64,000 bases of DNA from the NCBI GenBank assembly GCA_028691955.1, contig JAQUYH010000002.1, forward strand, positions 99,223-163,222, written 5' to 3'. Both the position numbers and the translations under genes were made by a program. The notes beneath the pieces are model-generated. The model had not been told where the DNA came from and did not search any database. It saw only the letters and a list, made by a program, of their open reading frames with translations. Of the stretch, positions 53,108 to 61,600 are shown piece after piece. The number at the start of each line of letters is the position of its first letter. Within the stretch, counting starts at the first letter, position 1. This stretch comes from Bacilli bacterium (GTDB lineage Bacteria; Bacillota_I; Bacilli_A; RF39; UBA660).

Positions 53108-53965
53108 TTTGTGAATATAAAGATAAGTATTCTATTAAATCTTTATGTGAATATATGTCTGTGAGTCGTTCTGGATATTATAAATGGAAATATAGGCAAA
53201 AAACATCCAACAATGAAAATGATTAAGAGACAAACTGATATTAAATTAATTACTGAAATACATAACAAACATAAGGCACATGGATATAGATGGATAAATG
53301 CTTATGCCAGACAAAAATATGGAATTGTTTGGTCTGATCTCCCTGTTCATTTATGTTGTAAATATGCAAATATCAAATACCAAGGTAAACATTACCAATG
53401 GAATAAACCAGAAGAAGAAAATGAAAAATTCAGCAACTTGGTTTGGAATGGATGGAAATATTTATCAAGACCATTCGAAGTTTTAGTTTCAGATATGACC
53501 GTTTTTAAAGTTAAAGGGGTTTATTATGAGCGTACAATGTATTTTGATGCTTGAAATAAAGAAATAGTTGGTTATGGATTAGTATCTCGAAAAGGAGATA
53601 TAAAATCATACTATGATGGATTAAATCAAGTTTTAGACAAAATAAAAGAAGAACAAATTGAAGAACCACTCATTTTACATACTGATCAAGGTTCTGTTTA
53701 TTCTTCTGTAACTTTTAACAATCTTCTTAATGAATTTAATATTCAAAGATCCATGAGCCGAGCTGGGACACCTACTGATAATCCAGTAAATGAATCTTTA
53801 AATGGTTGGATCAAAGAAGAATTGTTTATAGATTTTGATTTAAAACATTGTGAAGATGTTTCAAATCTAATTAAATTATACATTGATTATTATAATAATG
53901 AAAGACCAAGTTATTAATTAAATTATAAAACCCCAATTCAATATAAAATTGAATCAGGGTTTTAA
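53065..53965 (+). pseudogene. IS3-family transposase OrfB, broken
   Basis: In the -1 frame after the slippery run the OrfB protein can be followed through SRSGYYKWKYRQK to a TAA at 53224. The frame then shifts, continues as KRQTDIKLI...VSDMTVFKVKG, and meets an in-frame TGA at 53552 (Trp in homologues) and TAA at 53915. The DDE residues are still visible in DM, HTDQGS and NESLNGW. One frameshift and two stops make the element unable to transpose by itself. Confidence 0.88.
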
Positions 53966-54006
53966 TCTATCTTTTTTAAGTGTCTACTTTCACTTGACTA
54001 ATGCAA

Positions 54007-54438
54007 TCATCTACTTTTCTTTTTTTTGTGTGAAAATACCTTTTTCAAAATAATAAACAAGAAAAAAGCAATTCCTATTACAATTAATTCATAATAATAT
54101 CTATTACTTCTTAAGTCTGCATCTTCTATTTCTTCCTCAGTATCACTACCATATATCCTTATAACATATTCTCCATCCTTAGAATACATATAATTTTCTC
54201 TTGCATACCTAGCCAAATATTCTGGATCCTTAAGTTTAATAATTTCATTTTTCAAATATTCCTCTTCATCCTCTAAAGACATAATCTGTGATTGAATATC
54301 TTTCTGCTCATTATTTAAATTTTTAACTTGAAAAATAAAATTAACCAAACTCAAAACAAAAAAAAGAATAATAAAAACAGATATTCCACCAAATAAAATT
54401 AATCTATTACCCGAAGCCTTTTTTTTTCTTCTTTTCAT
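54007..54438 (-). CDS. DivIC/FtsB-like septum protein with a second TM segment
   Basis: A 143-aa protein with a membrane helix (about 14-33), a coiled coil (about 38-65, NNEQKDIQSQIMSLEDEEEYL) and the FtsB/DivIC block LKDPEYLARYARENYMY. Unlike typical DivIC proteins it continues with an acidic stretch and a second membrane helix (about 115-135). Members work with FtsL and DivIB at the septum. It ends 7 nt from the IS right end, so the insertion just missed it. Confidence 0.8.
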   Translation of the reverse strand: MKRRKKKASGNRLILFGGISVFIILFFVLSLVNFIFQVKNLNNEQKDIQSQIMSLEDEEEYLKNEIIKLKDPEYLARYARENYMYSKDGEYVIRIYGSDTEEEIEDADLRSNRYYYELIVIGIAFFLFIILKKVFSHKKKKSR

Positions 54439-54497
54439 TTTATCATCCTACTCTAAACAATTATAGCATTTAATAAATAAAATGAAAATAGTTTTAT

Positions 54498-54542
54498 AAA
54501 AAAAGCTTATAAGAGTTTACTCAGCCTCTTTATAAGCTTTTA
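54498..54542 (-). terminator. Terminator of spoVG
   Basis: The minus-strand stem AAAGCTTATAAAGAG/CTCTTATAAGCTTT (one bulge) is followed by seven T and overlaps the end of spoVG. Confidence 0.85.
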
Positions 54543-54774
54543 AAATTTCATCTTCGAACATTTTTCGAACATCTTGGTTAATTGGATGAGCTATATCTCT
54601 ATATCCACCAGTTGCTGTTTTTCTACTTGGCATAGCTATAAATAATCCTTTATCTCCTTCGATAATTCTAATGTCATGAACAGCAAAGCAATCATCAAGT
54701 AAAATTGATGCTATACCTTTCATTCTTGACTCTTCTTTTTCGACTTTACGAACTGTAACAGATGTTATTTTCAT
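54517..54774 (-). CDS. spoVG: SpoVG-family RNA-binding regulator
   Basis: An 85-aa protein with the family start MKITSVTVRKVEKEESRMKG and the blocks LDDCFAVHDIRII and FIAMPSRKTATGGYRDIAHP. SpoVG proteins bind nucleic acid and control septation and virulence genes; they also occur in bacteria that do not sporulate. GGAGG precedes the ATG, and the gene is monocistronic. Confidence 0.95.
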   Translation of the reverse strand: MKITSVTVRKVEKEESRMKGIASILLDDCFAVHDIRIIEGDKGLFIAMPSRKTATGGYRDIAHPINQDVRKMFEDEILKAYKEAE

Positions 54775-54873
54775 GTAAAATCCTCCTTCAGTATGTACTA
54801 CAACTTAAGTTTATAATATTTTTTTAATAAAATCAATAGTTTTTGCTTATTTTTATTATGCATAGATACAGAT

Positions 54874-54907
54874 CAAAAAAAGTAGTTATTACATTTAACT
54901 ACTTTTT
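54874..54907 (-). terminator. Terminator of typA
   Basis: The minus-strand stem AAAAGTAGTTA/TAACTACTTTT is followed by seven T and overlaps the typA stop codon. Confidence 0.85.
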
Positions 54908-56707
54908 AGCATCATATTTTCTTCTAAGTTCTGTATTAAGAATTTTTTTCCTAAGTCTAAAATTTAAAGGAGTTACTTCCACTAATTCATCTTCATTAAT
55001 ATAATCTAAGCATACTTCCAAAGTCATAATTCTAGGCCTTTTTAAAACAACCGTATGATCTTTACTAGAACTTCTTGTATTTGTTAAATTCTTTCCTTTA
55101 ATAACATTAACAGCTAAATCATTATCATGGTTATTTTCTCCAACAATCATACCTTCATAAACTTCTGTTGCAGGCTCTACAAACATAATACCACGGTCTT
55201 CTAATTGTCCCAAAGCGTAAGCAGTTGTTTTACCACTATCAATAGAAACTAAAACACCATTTTTCCTCTTACCAACAGCAGTATCAATCATAGGTAAATA
55301 CTCTTTAAATGTATGATTTAAAATTCCATAACCTTTAGTCATAGTCATAAATTCAGTAGTAAATCCAATTAGTCCTCTAGATGGAACAGTATAATGTAGT
55401 TTAACTTGACCATTACTATTAGTCATATTATCCATCACACCACCACGTAAACCTAAAGCCTCAATAACAGGTCCAACATTTTCTTCATTAACATCTATTT
55501 GAACATCCTCAAAAGGTTCGTATTTAACTCCGTCAATTTCCTTGACAATAATCTCGGGTTTAGATACTTGAATTTCAAATCCTTCTCTTCTCATTGTTTC
55601 AATTAAAATAGATAAATGTAACTCACCTCTACCTGAAACAGTAAAGTTTTCAGCATCATAATTTGCAACCTTTAAAGATACATCTTTTTCGGTTTCTTTT
55701 CTAAGTCTTTCTTCTATCTTTCTGGCAGTTAAAAGTTTTCCTTCTTTACCACTAAACGGACTTGTATTAACACCAAAATTCATTTGTAAAGTTGGTTCAT
55801 CTATTCTAAGTATTGGTAATGCTTCTTCACTGCCAATATTACAAACAGTTTCACCAACTGAAATATCAGGAAGACCTGCTATAGCAACAATATCACCAGC
55901 ACTCGCTTCTTGAAGTTCAATTCTTTTTAAGCCAAAAAAACCAAATATCTTTTGAATTCTAAATTGCTTAATACTTCCATCTAATCTTACACAAGAAACC
56001 ATTTCATTAACTTTAACAGTTCCTCTTTTAACTAAACCAATACCAATTCTTCCAACAAAATCATTGTAATCTAATAAAGCAGGTTGAAATTGTAAAGTAC
56101 CTTCACTTACCTTAGGCTCTGGAATATATTTAATAACAGAGTCTAAAATAGGATCCATAGTTTCCTCTTGATCACTAACATCATCACTAAAACTAGACGT
56201 TCCAGATAAGCCAGATGCATAAATAACAGGAAACTCCAGTTGATTTTCATCTGCTCCAAGTTCAATAAATAAATCTAATACCTCATCTACCACTTCTTTA
56301 GGACGCGCAGCTGGTTTATCAATTTTATTAACAACAACAATTGGCGTAACTCCAGCTTCTAGTGCTTTTTTAAGAACAAATCTTGTCTGTGGCATAGTCC
56401 CTTCATAAGCATCAACAACTAATAAAACTCCATCAACCATGTTCATTATACGTTCTACTTCACCACCAAAATCAGCATGACCTGGAGTATCTAATATATT
56501 AATTCTATACCCTTTATAATCAATAGCTGTTGTTTTAGCTAAAATTGTGATTCCACGTTCTCTTTCAATAGCATTCGAATCCATTACACATTCTACAACT
56601 TCTTCATTTGCTCTAAAAGTCCCAGACATTCTTAATAATTTATCTACTAACGTTGTCTTCCCATGGTCAACGTGAGCGATAATTGCAATATTTCTTATAT
56701 TTTTCAT
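54899..56707 (-). CDS. typA: Translational GTPase TypA/BipA
   Basis: A 602-aa ribosome-associated GTPase. G1 is AHVDHGKTT, G3 is DTPGHADFG, G4 is NKID, and the elongation-factor-like C-terminal part contains SRGLIGFTTEFMTMTKGYG and the BipA-specific end. The ATG at 56707 (MKNIRNIA) is chosen because GAGGAAG precedes it; an upstream in-frame start would add an unlikely N-terminus. It acts in ribosome assembly and stress adaptation. Confidence 0.96.
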   Translation of the reverse strand: MKNIRNIAIIAHVDHGKTTLVDKLLRMSGTFRANEEVVECVMDSNAIERERGITILAKTTAIDYKGYRINILDTPGHADFGGEVERIMNMVDGVLLVVDAYEGTMPQTRFVLKKALEAGVTPIVVVNKIDKPAARPKEVVDEVLDLFIELGADENQLEFPVIYASGLSGTSSFSDDVSDQEETMDPILDSVIKYIPEPKVSEGTLQFQPALLDYNDFVGRIGIGLVKRGTVKVNEMVSCVRLDGSIKQFRIQKIFGFFGLKRIELQEASAGDIVAIAGLPDISVGETVCNIGSEEALPILRIDEPTLQMNFGVNTSPFSGKEGKLLTARKIEERLRKETEKDVSLKVANYDAENFTVSGRGELHLSILIETMRREGFEIQVSKPEIIVKEIDGVKYEPFEDVQIDVNEENVGPVIEALGLRGGVMDNMTNSNGQVKLHYTVPSRGLIGFTTEFMTMTKGYGILNHTFKEYLPMIDTAVGKRKNGVLVSIDSGKTTAYALGQLEDRGIMFVEPATEVYEGMIVGENNHDNDLAVNVIKGKNLTNTRSSSKDHTVVLKRPRIMTLEVCLDYINEDELVEVTPLNFRLRKKILNTELRRKYDAKK

Positions 56708-56834
56708 AAATACACTTCCTCGTAACCGCCATATTATAGCACACTTCAAATAAAAATGTAAATATCTTTTCCACATAATTATAAAACTGTTAAATTTTAA
56801 ATTAATTTATTATATAATAATAATAGAGGTATCT

Positions 56835-57416
56835 ATGAAAAAAATATTATTTCTAGCAATTATATTATTCCTAAATTTAACTATAGTAAAAGCTCAAGAA
56901 AAAATAGAAGTTACTTTTGCTAAATGTGTTGATGGAGATACCGCATATTTTTACTTAGATGATGAAGAGATTAAATTCAGATTTCTAGCTATTGACACAC
57001 CAGAATCCACAACTACAATAGAACCATATGGAAAAGAAGCTAGTGAATTTACTTGTAATTTACTAAAAACAGCTAGTAAAATAGAAATAGAATATGATGA
57101 TAATTCTGATAAAACAGATAAATATGATAGAGAACTTGCTTGGATCTTTGTTGACAATAACTTATTACAAGACTTAATTATCAAAGAAGGCTTAGCAAAA
57201 GTTGCTTATCTTTATGGAAATTATAAATATACATATATCCTAGAAGCAAGCGAAATAGAAGCTAAAAACCAAAAGTTAAACATATGGAGTGAAAAAACTG
57301 CCAATAATAGCCTATACTACATCACAGCCATAATTATATTTATAATGTTACTTATTTTCAACAAGAAATATCGTAACAAAATACTCAAAAAAACGCTAAA
57401 AAAGATAAGCCTATGA
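56835..57416 (+). CDS. Membrane-anchored thermonuclease (SNase family)
   Basis: A 193-aa protein with a signal peptide (1-20), an SNase domain (about 25-152) and a C-terminal membrane helix (about 158-176). Catalytic residues are visible as Arg in FRFLAIDTPE, Glu in EPYGKEA and Arg in KYDRELAW, and Asp in VDGDT for calcium binding. The nuclease would face outwards and could degrade environmental DNA for nucleotide supply. The C-terminal anchor is less usual. Confidence 0.9.
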   Translation: MKKILFLAIILFLNLTIVKAQEKIEVTFAKCVDGDTAYFYLDDEEIKFRFLAIDTPESTTTIEPYGKEASEFTCNLLKTASKIEIEYDDNSDKTDKYDRELAWIFVDNNLLQDLIIKEGLAKVAYLYGNYKYTYILEASEIEAKNQKLNIWSEKTANNSLYYITAIIIFIMLLIFNKKYRNKILKKTLKKISL

Positions 57417-57441
57417 TATAATTATAATGTAGGAGGTTAAC

Positions 57442-57990
57442 ATGAATAATACAGAACAAGTCTTAACAGAAATAATTGCTAAAAACTTAAACTTAGAAAG
57501 TTCAAGTCCAAAAGTTAAAGATATAGTAACACTTATTATTGGATTTGGATTAAGTGCAAATATGGAAACCATTCAAAAAGGAATAGGTTCAAACAATTCA
57601 ATTACACTTGATGGTACTCCAGTCACAATTAAAAAAGATGGTGCCCCTGACTTAAAAATCTCTATTTCATTTAAAAAAGATAATATTAAAAACACAATCA
57701 TTATAAGCTACAATAATAATCATACTGGATTTCAAGAATTAAAAATTACAGAGGAATTCTATGATAATAAAGAAGAAGTTAAAAGAATAAAAACAGGATA
57801 CTTTCCATACACTACTGGAACACAACATGGATATATTCATGTATATACAGCCGAGGAATTAAGACTCATAAGCAACAACACATCTGGAGTTGCAGAACAA
57901 TATAATACAACTCCACTAGAAGCCAATCTTTCATTAGAAGAAATAATAGTAAGACATAAACAAATAAAAGAACAAACAAAAACATATTAG
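57442..57990 (+). CDS. Conserved-looking protein, unknown
   Basis: A 182-aa soluble protein with a helical start (1-45), a beta-rich middle and a helical end. No signal peptide or membrane segment is present. GTAGGAGG precedes the ATG. It follows the nuclease gene by 25 nt and may share its transcript. I recognise no family. Confidence 0.6.
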   Translation: MNNTEQVLTEIIAKNLNLESSSPKVKDIVTLIIGFGLSANMETIQKGIGSNNSITLDGTPVTIKKDGAPDLKISISFKKDNIKNTIIISYNNNHTGFQELKITEEFYDNKEEVKRIKTGYFPYTTGTQHGYIHVYTAEELRLISNNTSGVAEQYNTTPLEANLSLEEIIVRHKQIKEQTKTY

Positions 57991-58008
57991 AAAACTAATA
58001 TGTTTTTT
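57980..58008 (+). terminator. Terminator after the 182-aa gene (bidirectional)
   Basis: The stem AACATATTAG/CTAATATGTT with loop AAAA is followed by T's on the plus strand and by A's/T's on the other side. It overlaps the stop codon and can also end the convergent tRNA transcript. Confidence 0.8.
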
Positions 58009-58021
58009 ATTACAAATAAAA

Positions 58022-58112
58022 TGGCGGAGCAGGAGGGATTTGAACCCTCGCACCAGTTACCCGATCTACGCCCTTAGCAGGGGCGCCTCTTCAGCCTCTT
58101 GAGTACTACTCC
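58022..58112 (-). tRNA. tRNA-Ser(GCT)
   Basis: On the minus strand a 91-nt class II tRNA starts GGAGTAG and ends CTGCTCC-G-CCA, with a long variable arm, the T-arm GGTTCAAATCC and the anticodon loop CTGCTAA (anticodon GCT, reads AGC/AGU). The CCA end is encoded. Confidence 0.95.
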
Positions 58113-58143
58113 AGATTCCATCAAAACATTGACTACGCATTTA

Positions 58144-58172
58144 ATTGTATAATAAAACCAGGCTTGTGTCAA
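58144..58172 (-). promoter_or_regulatory. Promoter of tRNA-Ser
   Basis: TTGACA, 17 nt and TACAAT on the minus strand, about 32 nt before the tRNA start. Confidence 0.75.
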
Positions 58173-58188
58173 TATTTGATGGTTTTTT

Positions 58189-58674
58189 TTATATAGAAAT
58201 TTTTATCTCTTTTCCTTCATCACCAAAATGCCTATAAGTTACACCACATTCATCCAAGATTTTCTTAGAAGCAACCCATGGATCATCTTCTGCATACTTA
58301 TCAGAAACATAAATAATTTCCTTTATTCCACATTGCACTATAGCTTTAGCACATTCATTGCAAGGAAACAAATCCACATATATTTTCGCTCCTTCTAAGT
58401 CTTTCCTACTTCCTCTATAGTTTAATATAGCATTTAGCTCAGCGTGAACAACATATACATATTTTTTATCAAGAGTTGCCCCCTCTCTTCCCCAAGGGAA
58501 ATCATCATCATTATATCCATTTGGTGTCCCATTGTAACCCATAGATAAAATTCGATTATTTTTATCCACAATACACGCCCCTACCTGAGTAGAAGGGTCT
58601 TTGCTTCTCATAGCTGATAACTTAGCAACAGCCATAAAATATTCATCCCAAGTTAGATAATCTTCTCTTTTCAT
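58189..58674 (-). CDS. comEB: dCMP deaminase (ComEB-like)
   Basis: A 161-aa zinc enzyme that deaminates dCMP to dUMP for dTTP synthesis. Zinc ligands are HAELNAI (about 76) and PCNECAKAI (about 103-111). The length and the start TWDEYFMAVAKLSAMRSKDPSTQVG match the ComEB/dCMP deaminase family. It lies 12 nt after polC and is co-transcribed with it. Confidence 0.92.
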   Translation of the reverse strand: MKREDYLTWDEYFMAVAKLSAMRSKDPSTQVGACIVDKNNRILSMGYNGTPNGYNDDDFPWGREGATLDKKYVYVVHAELNAILNYRGSRKDLEGAKIYVDLFPCNECAKAIVQCGIKEIIYVSDKYAEDDPWVASKKILDECGVTYRHFGDEGKEIKISI

Positions 58675-58685
58675 AAAATTCCTTT

Positions 58686-61600
58686 CTAAAATAAAGACAT
58701 TTGGCTAGATTCATCCATACCATCCAAAACACCCATAATTCTTAATTTATCTATTAAAGTAGTGGAAACTTTTGCTCTTTTAGCCAAATCTTCAACACTT
58801 AAAAATTTCCCTTTTTCTCTTTCTTCCACTATTTTTATAGCTACTGAATCGCCTAGACCATCCAAACTTCTAAATGGAGGAATTAAAACATGATCATCCT
58901 TTTCGTCTATAATAAAATGCTCAGAGTGACTTTTATATAAATCAATATTTCCAAATTTAAATCCACGTGCAGTTGTTTCCAAGGCAAGTTTTAACGTTTC
59001 TAAAACACCTAATTCTTTATTTGTTGCCTCATAACCCTTATCATTAATTTCAGCCATTTTATTTTTGATAGCATCATACCCTTTAATCATAACATCAATA
59101 TCAAAATCAGTAAATCTTGTTGAATAATATGTAGCATAATAGACAGCAGGATAATGAACTTTAAAATAAGCTATTCTAAAAGCACTCATAACATAAGCAG
59201 CAGCATGTGCTTTAGGAAACATATATTTTATTTTTTGGCAAGAATCAATAAACCAGTCATCAATTTTAGCGTTCTTCATAGTCTCTTTGAATCCTGCCCA
59301 AGCATCCGGTTCTTTACTTGCCTTACCTTTACGAACAAACTCCATAATTTTAAAAGCCTTAATAGGTTCCAAACCATGATACATTAAATAAACCATAATA
59401 TCATCACGACAACCAATAACATTTTTAAAAGGAACAACTTCATTTCTGATTAACTCCTGAGCATTACCTAGCCAAACATCGGTACCGTGTGATAATCCGG
59501 ATATTTTAATTAATTCTGCGAAAGTTGTTGGTTTAGTATCAACAAGCATACCAATTGTAAATGGAGTTCCAAATTCAGGGACACCTAAAGTTCCCGTTGG
59601 ACACATGATTTGTTCACTAGTCACACCAAGTGGTTTAGGAGATAAAAATATATCCATAGTATCTCTATCATCAAACGGTACTTTAGTGACATCCATACCT
59701 GTAATATCTTGAATCATTCTAAGTTGTGTAGGATCAGTATGACCCAATATATCCAATTTTAATACATCTTGATCAATTGCATGATAGTCAAAATGCGTTG
59801 TTCTCCATGCAGCATTAACATCATCTGCAGGATATTGAAAAGGAGTAAAGTCAAATACATCCATATATCCTGGAATAACAACAATTCCACCGGGGTGCTG
59901 ACCAGTTGTTCTTTTAACGCCAGTACAACCTATAGCAAGCCTTTCAATTTCAGCACTCCTTTTCGTTATACCTTTATCCTCACAATAACCCTTAACAAAG
60001 CCATAGGCAGTCTTATCAGCTACAGTACCTATAGTTCCAGCTCTATATACATTATCTTCTCCAAACAGAACCTTCGTATATTCATGAGTCGCAGCTTGAT
60101 TAAGATCAGAGAAATTCAAATCAATATCCGGAACCTTATCCGCATTAAACCCTAAAAACGTAGCAAAAGGCATATCATTTCCATCTTTAATCATTGGTAT
60201 ATGACAATCTGGACATTCAAAATCAGGCATATCGAATCCAGATGCATAAATAGATCCAAAATCAGTTCCAGATTCATCATGAAAAACACTTTTTTTACAT
60301 TTTGGGCATCTATAATGAGGGGGCAAAGGGTTAACCTCGGTAATACCCATCATTGTAGCAACAAAACTAGAACCAACAGATCCTCTACTTCCTACTAGAT
60401 AGCCATCATCATTAGACTTTTTTACAAGCTTTTGAGCTATTAAATAAATAACATCAAAACCGCCGCCAATAATTCCACCCAAATTTTTCTTTAATGATTT
60501 TTCCACATCATCATCAGTCATATCAGGATTTTGAACTTTAATATTTTCTCTTACTTCTTTCTTAACTGCATCAAAGCCTTCAAGAATGACATCATGAAGT
60601 TCTAAATAAGAAGCGTTTTCAACATCATTACAATTCTCTCTTATAAGTTTGTCTTTAATACTAGAATAAACAATGTCACCATATAACTCTTTAGCAATTC
60701 TTTCCTCTATATTATATGGCAATGGTTTACCATACCAATCTTCTGCTTTATCATAAACAAGTTCTGTAACTGTTTCCACAGACTTATCTATTTTGGGAGA
60801 AAAAGGTATTCCTCCAGTATCAATTATTACATCAATAATATCAACCATATCAGCAATTTTATTAGTATTAGTAATAACAATCTCTTTTCTTTTTTCCTCA
60901 TTTAAGAAAGAAAAATCCTCAAGCATTTCATTAGTAGTTCTAAAATGCATACTTGGAATATCTGTAATACCTCCACGAGCTAAGGGGTGTCTTCCTCCCC
61001 CAGGAACTTTCTGATTAACAATGATTTCTCTATAAATTTTATCTTCTCTATCCATATGATGAACATCCCCTGTAGCAACTACCATAACTTCTGCTTCATC
61101 ACATACCCTTATAATCTTATTAATATTTTCAATTATCTCATTATTGTTAGCAAAATCGCTCATTTGAACTAAATGGCCATAACACTCTAAAGGTTGTACC
61201 TCGACATAGTCATAAAATTTCAAAAGATCAATTAATTCTTCTTCGCTTTTACTTCTAGCTTCTACAAATATTTCGCTTTCATAGCAACCACTACCTACTA
61301 AGATGCCTTCTCTTAATCTATTAATTTCACTTCTTAAAATTCTTGGCGTCTTATACAAATACTTAGTATTAGCTAAACTTATAATTTTAAATAAATTTTT
61401 TAATCCCGTCTTATTTTTAACAAGAAGATTAACATGATAACTTCTACCAAATTTATATATCTCATCTTTAGAAACTAATTCTGGTATAGAAGACAAAGTT
61501 CTAATTTTTCTATCATATAACTTTTGCATCATTTTATGAAAAATTTTAGCTGTAGCCTCTGCATCATAATCTCCCCTATGATGAGAGTCTTCATCAAACT

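Larger units (their letters stand above)
52678..54000 (+). mobile_element. IS3-family element, about 1.32 kb, inactivated
   Basis: The left end AAAAGTAGACATATC is shared with the element at 63888. The right end is AAGTGTCTACTTTCACTTGACTA. AAAGTAGACA is inverted at the two ends. It encodes orfA and a broken orfB with a DDE integrase domain. The left end forms a terminator-like hairpin (AAAAGTAGAC/GTCTACTTTT with inner TATC/GATA, then T's). No clear target duplication is seen. Confidence 0.85.

Noticed and set aside
53552..53554. In-frame TGA at a Trp position in the IS transposase, suggesting TGA codes for Trp as in Mollicutes.
   Set aside because: Many intact genes end in TGA, some in ATGA overlaps (nrdG, VirB4 region), and the same transposase also contains a TAA and a frameshift. 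It is a decayed gene under the standard code.
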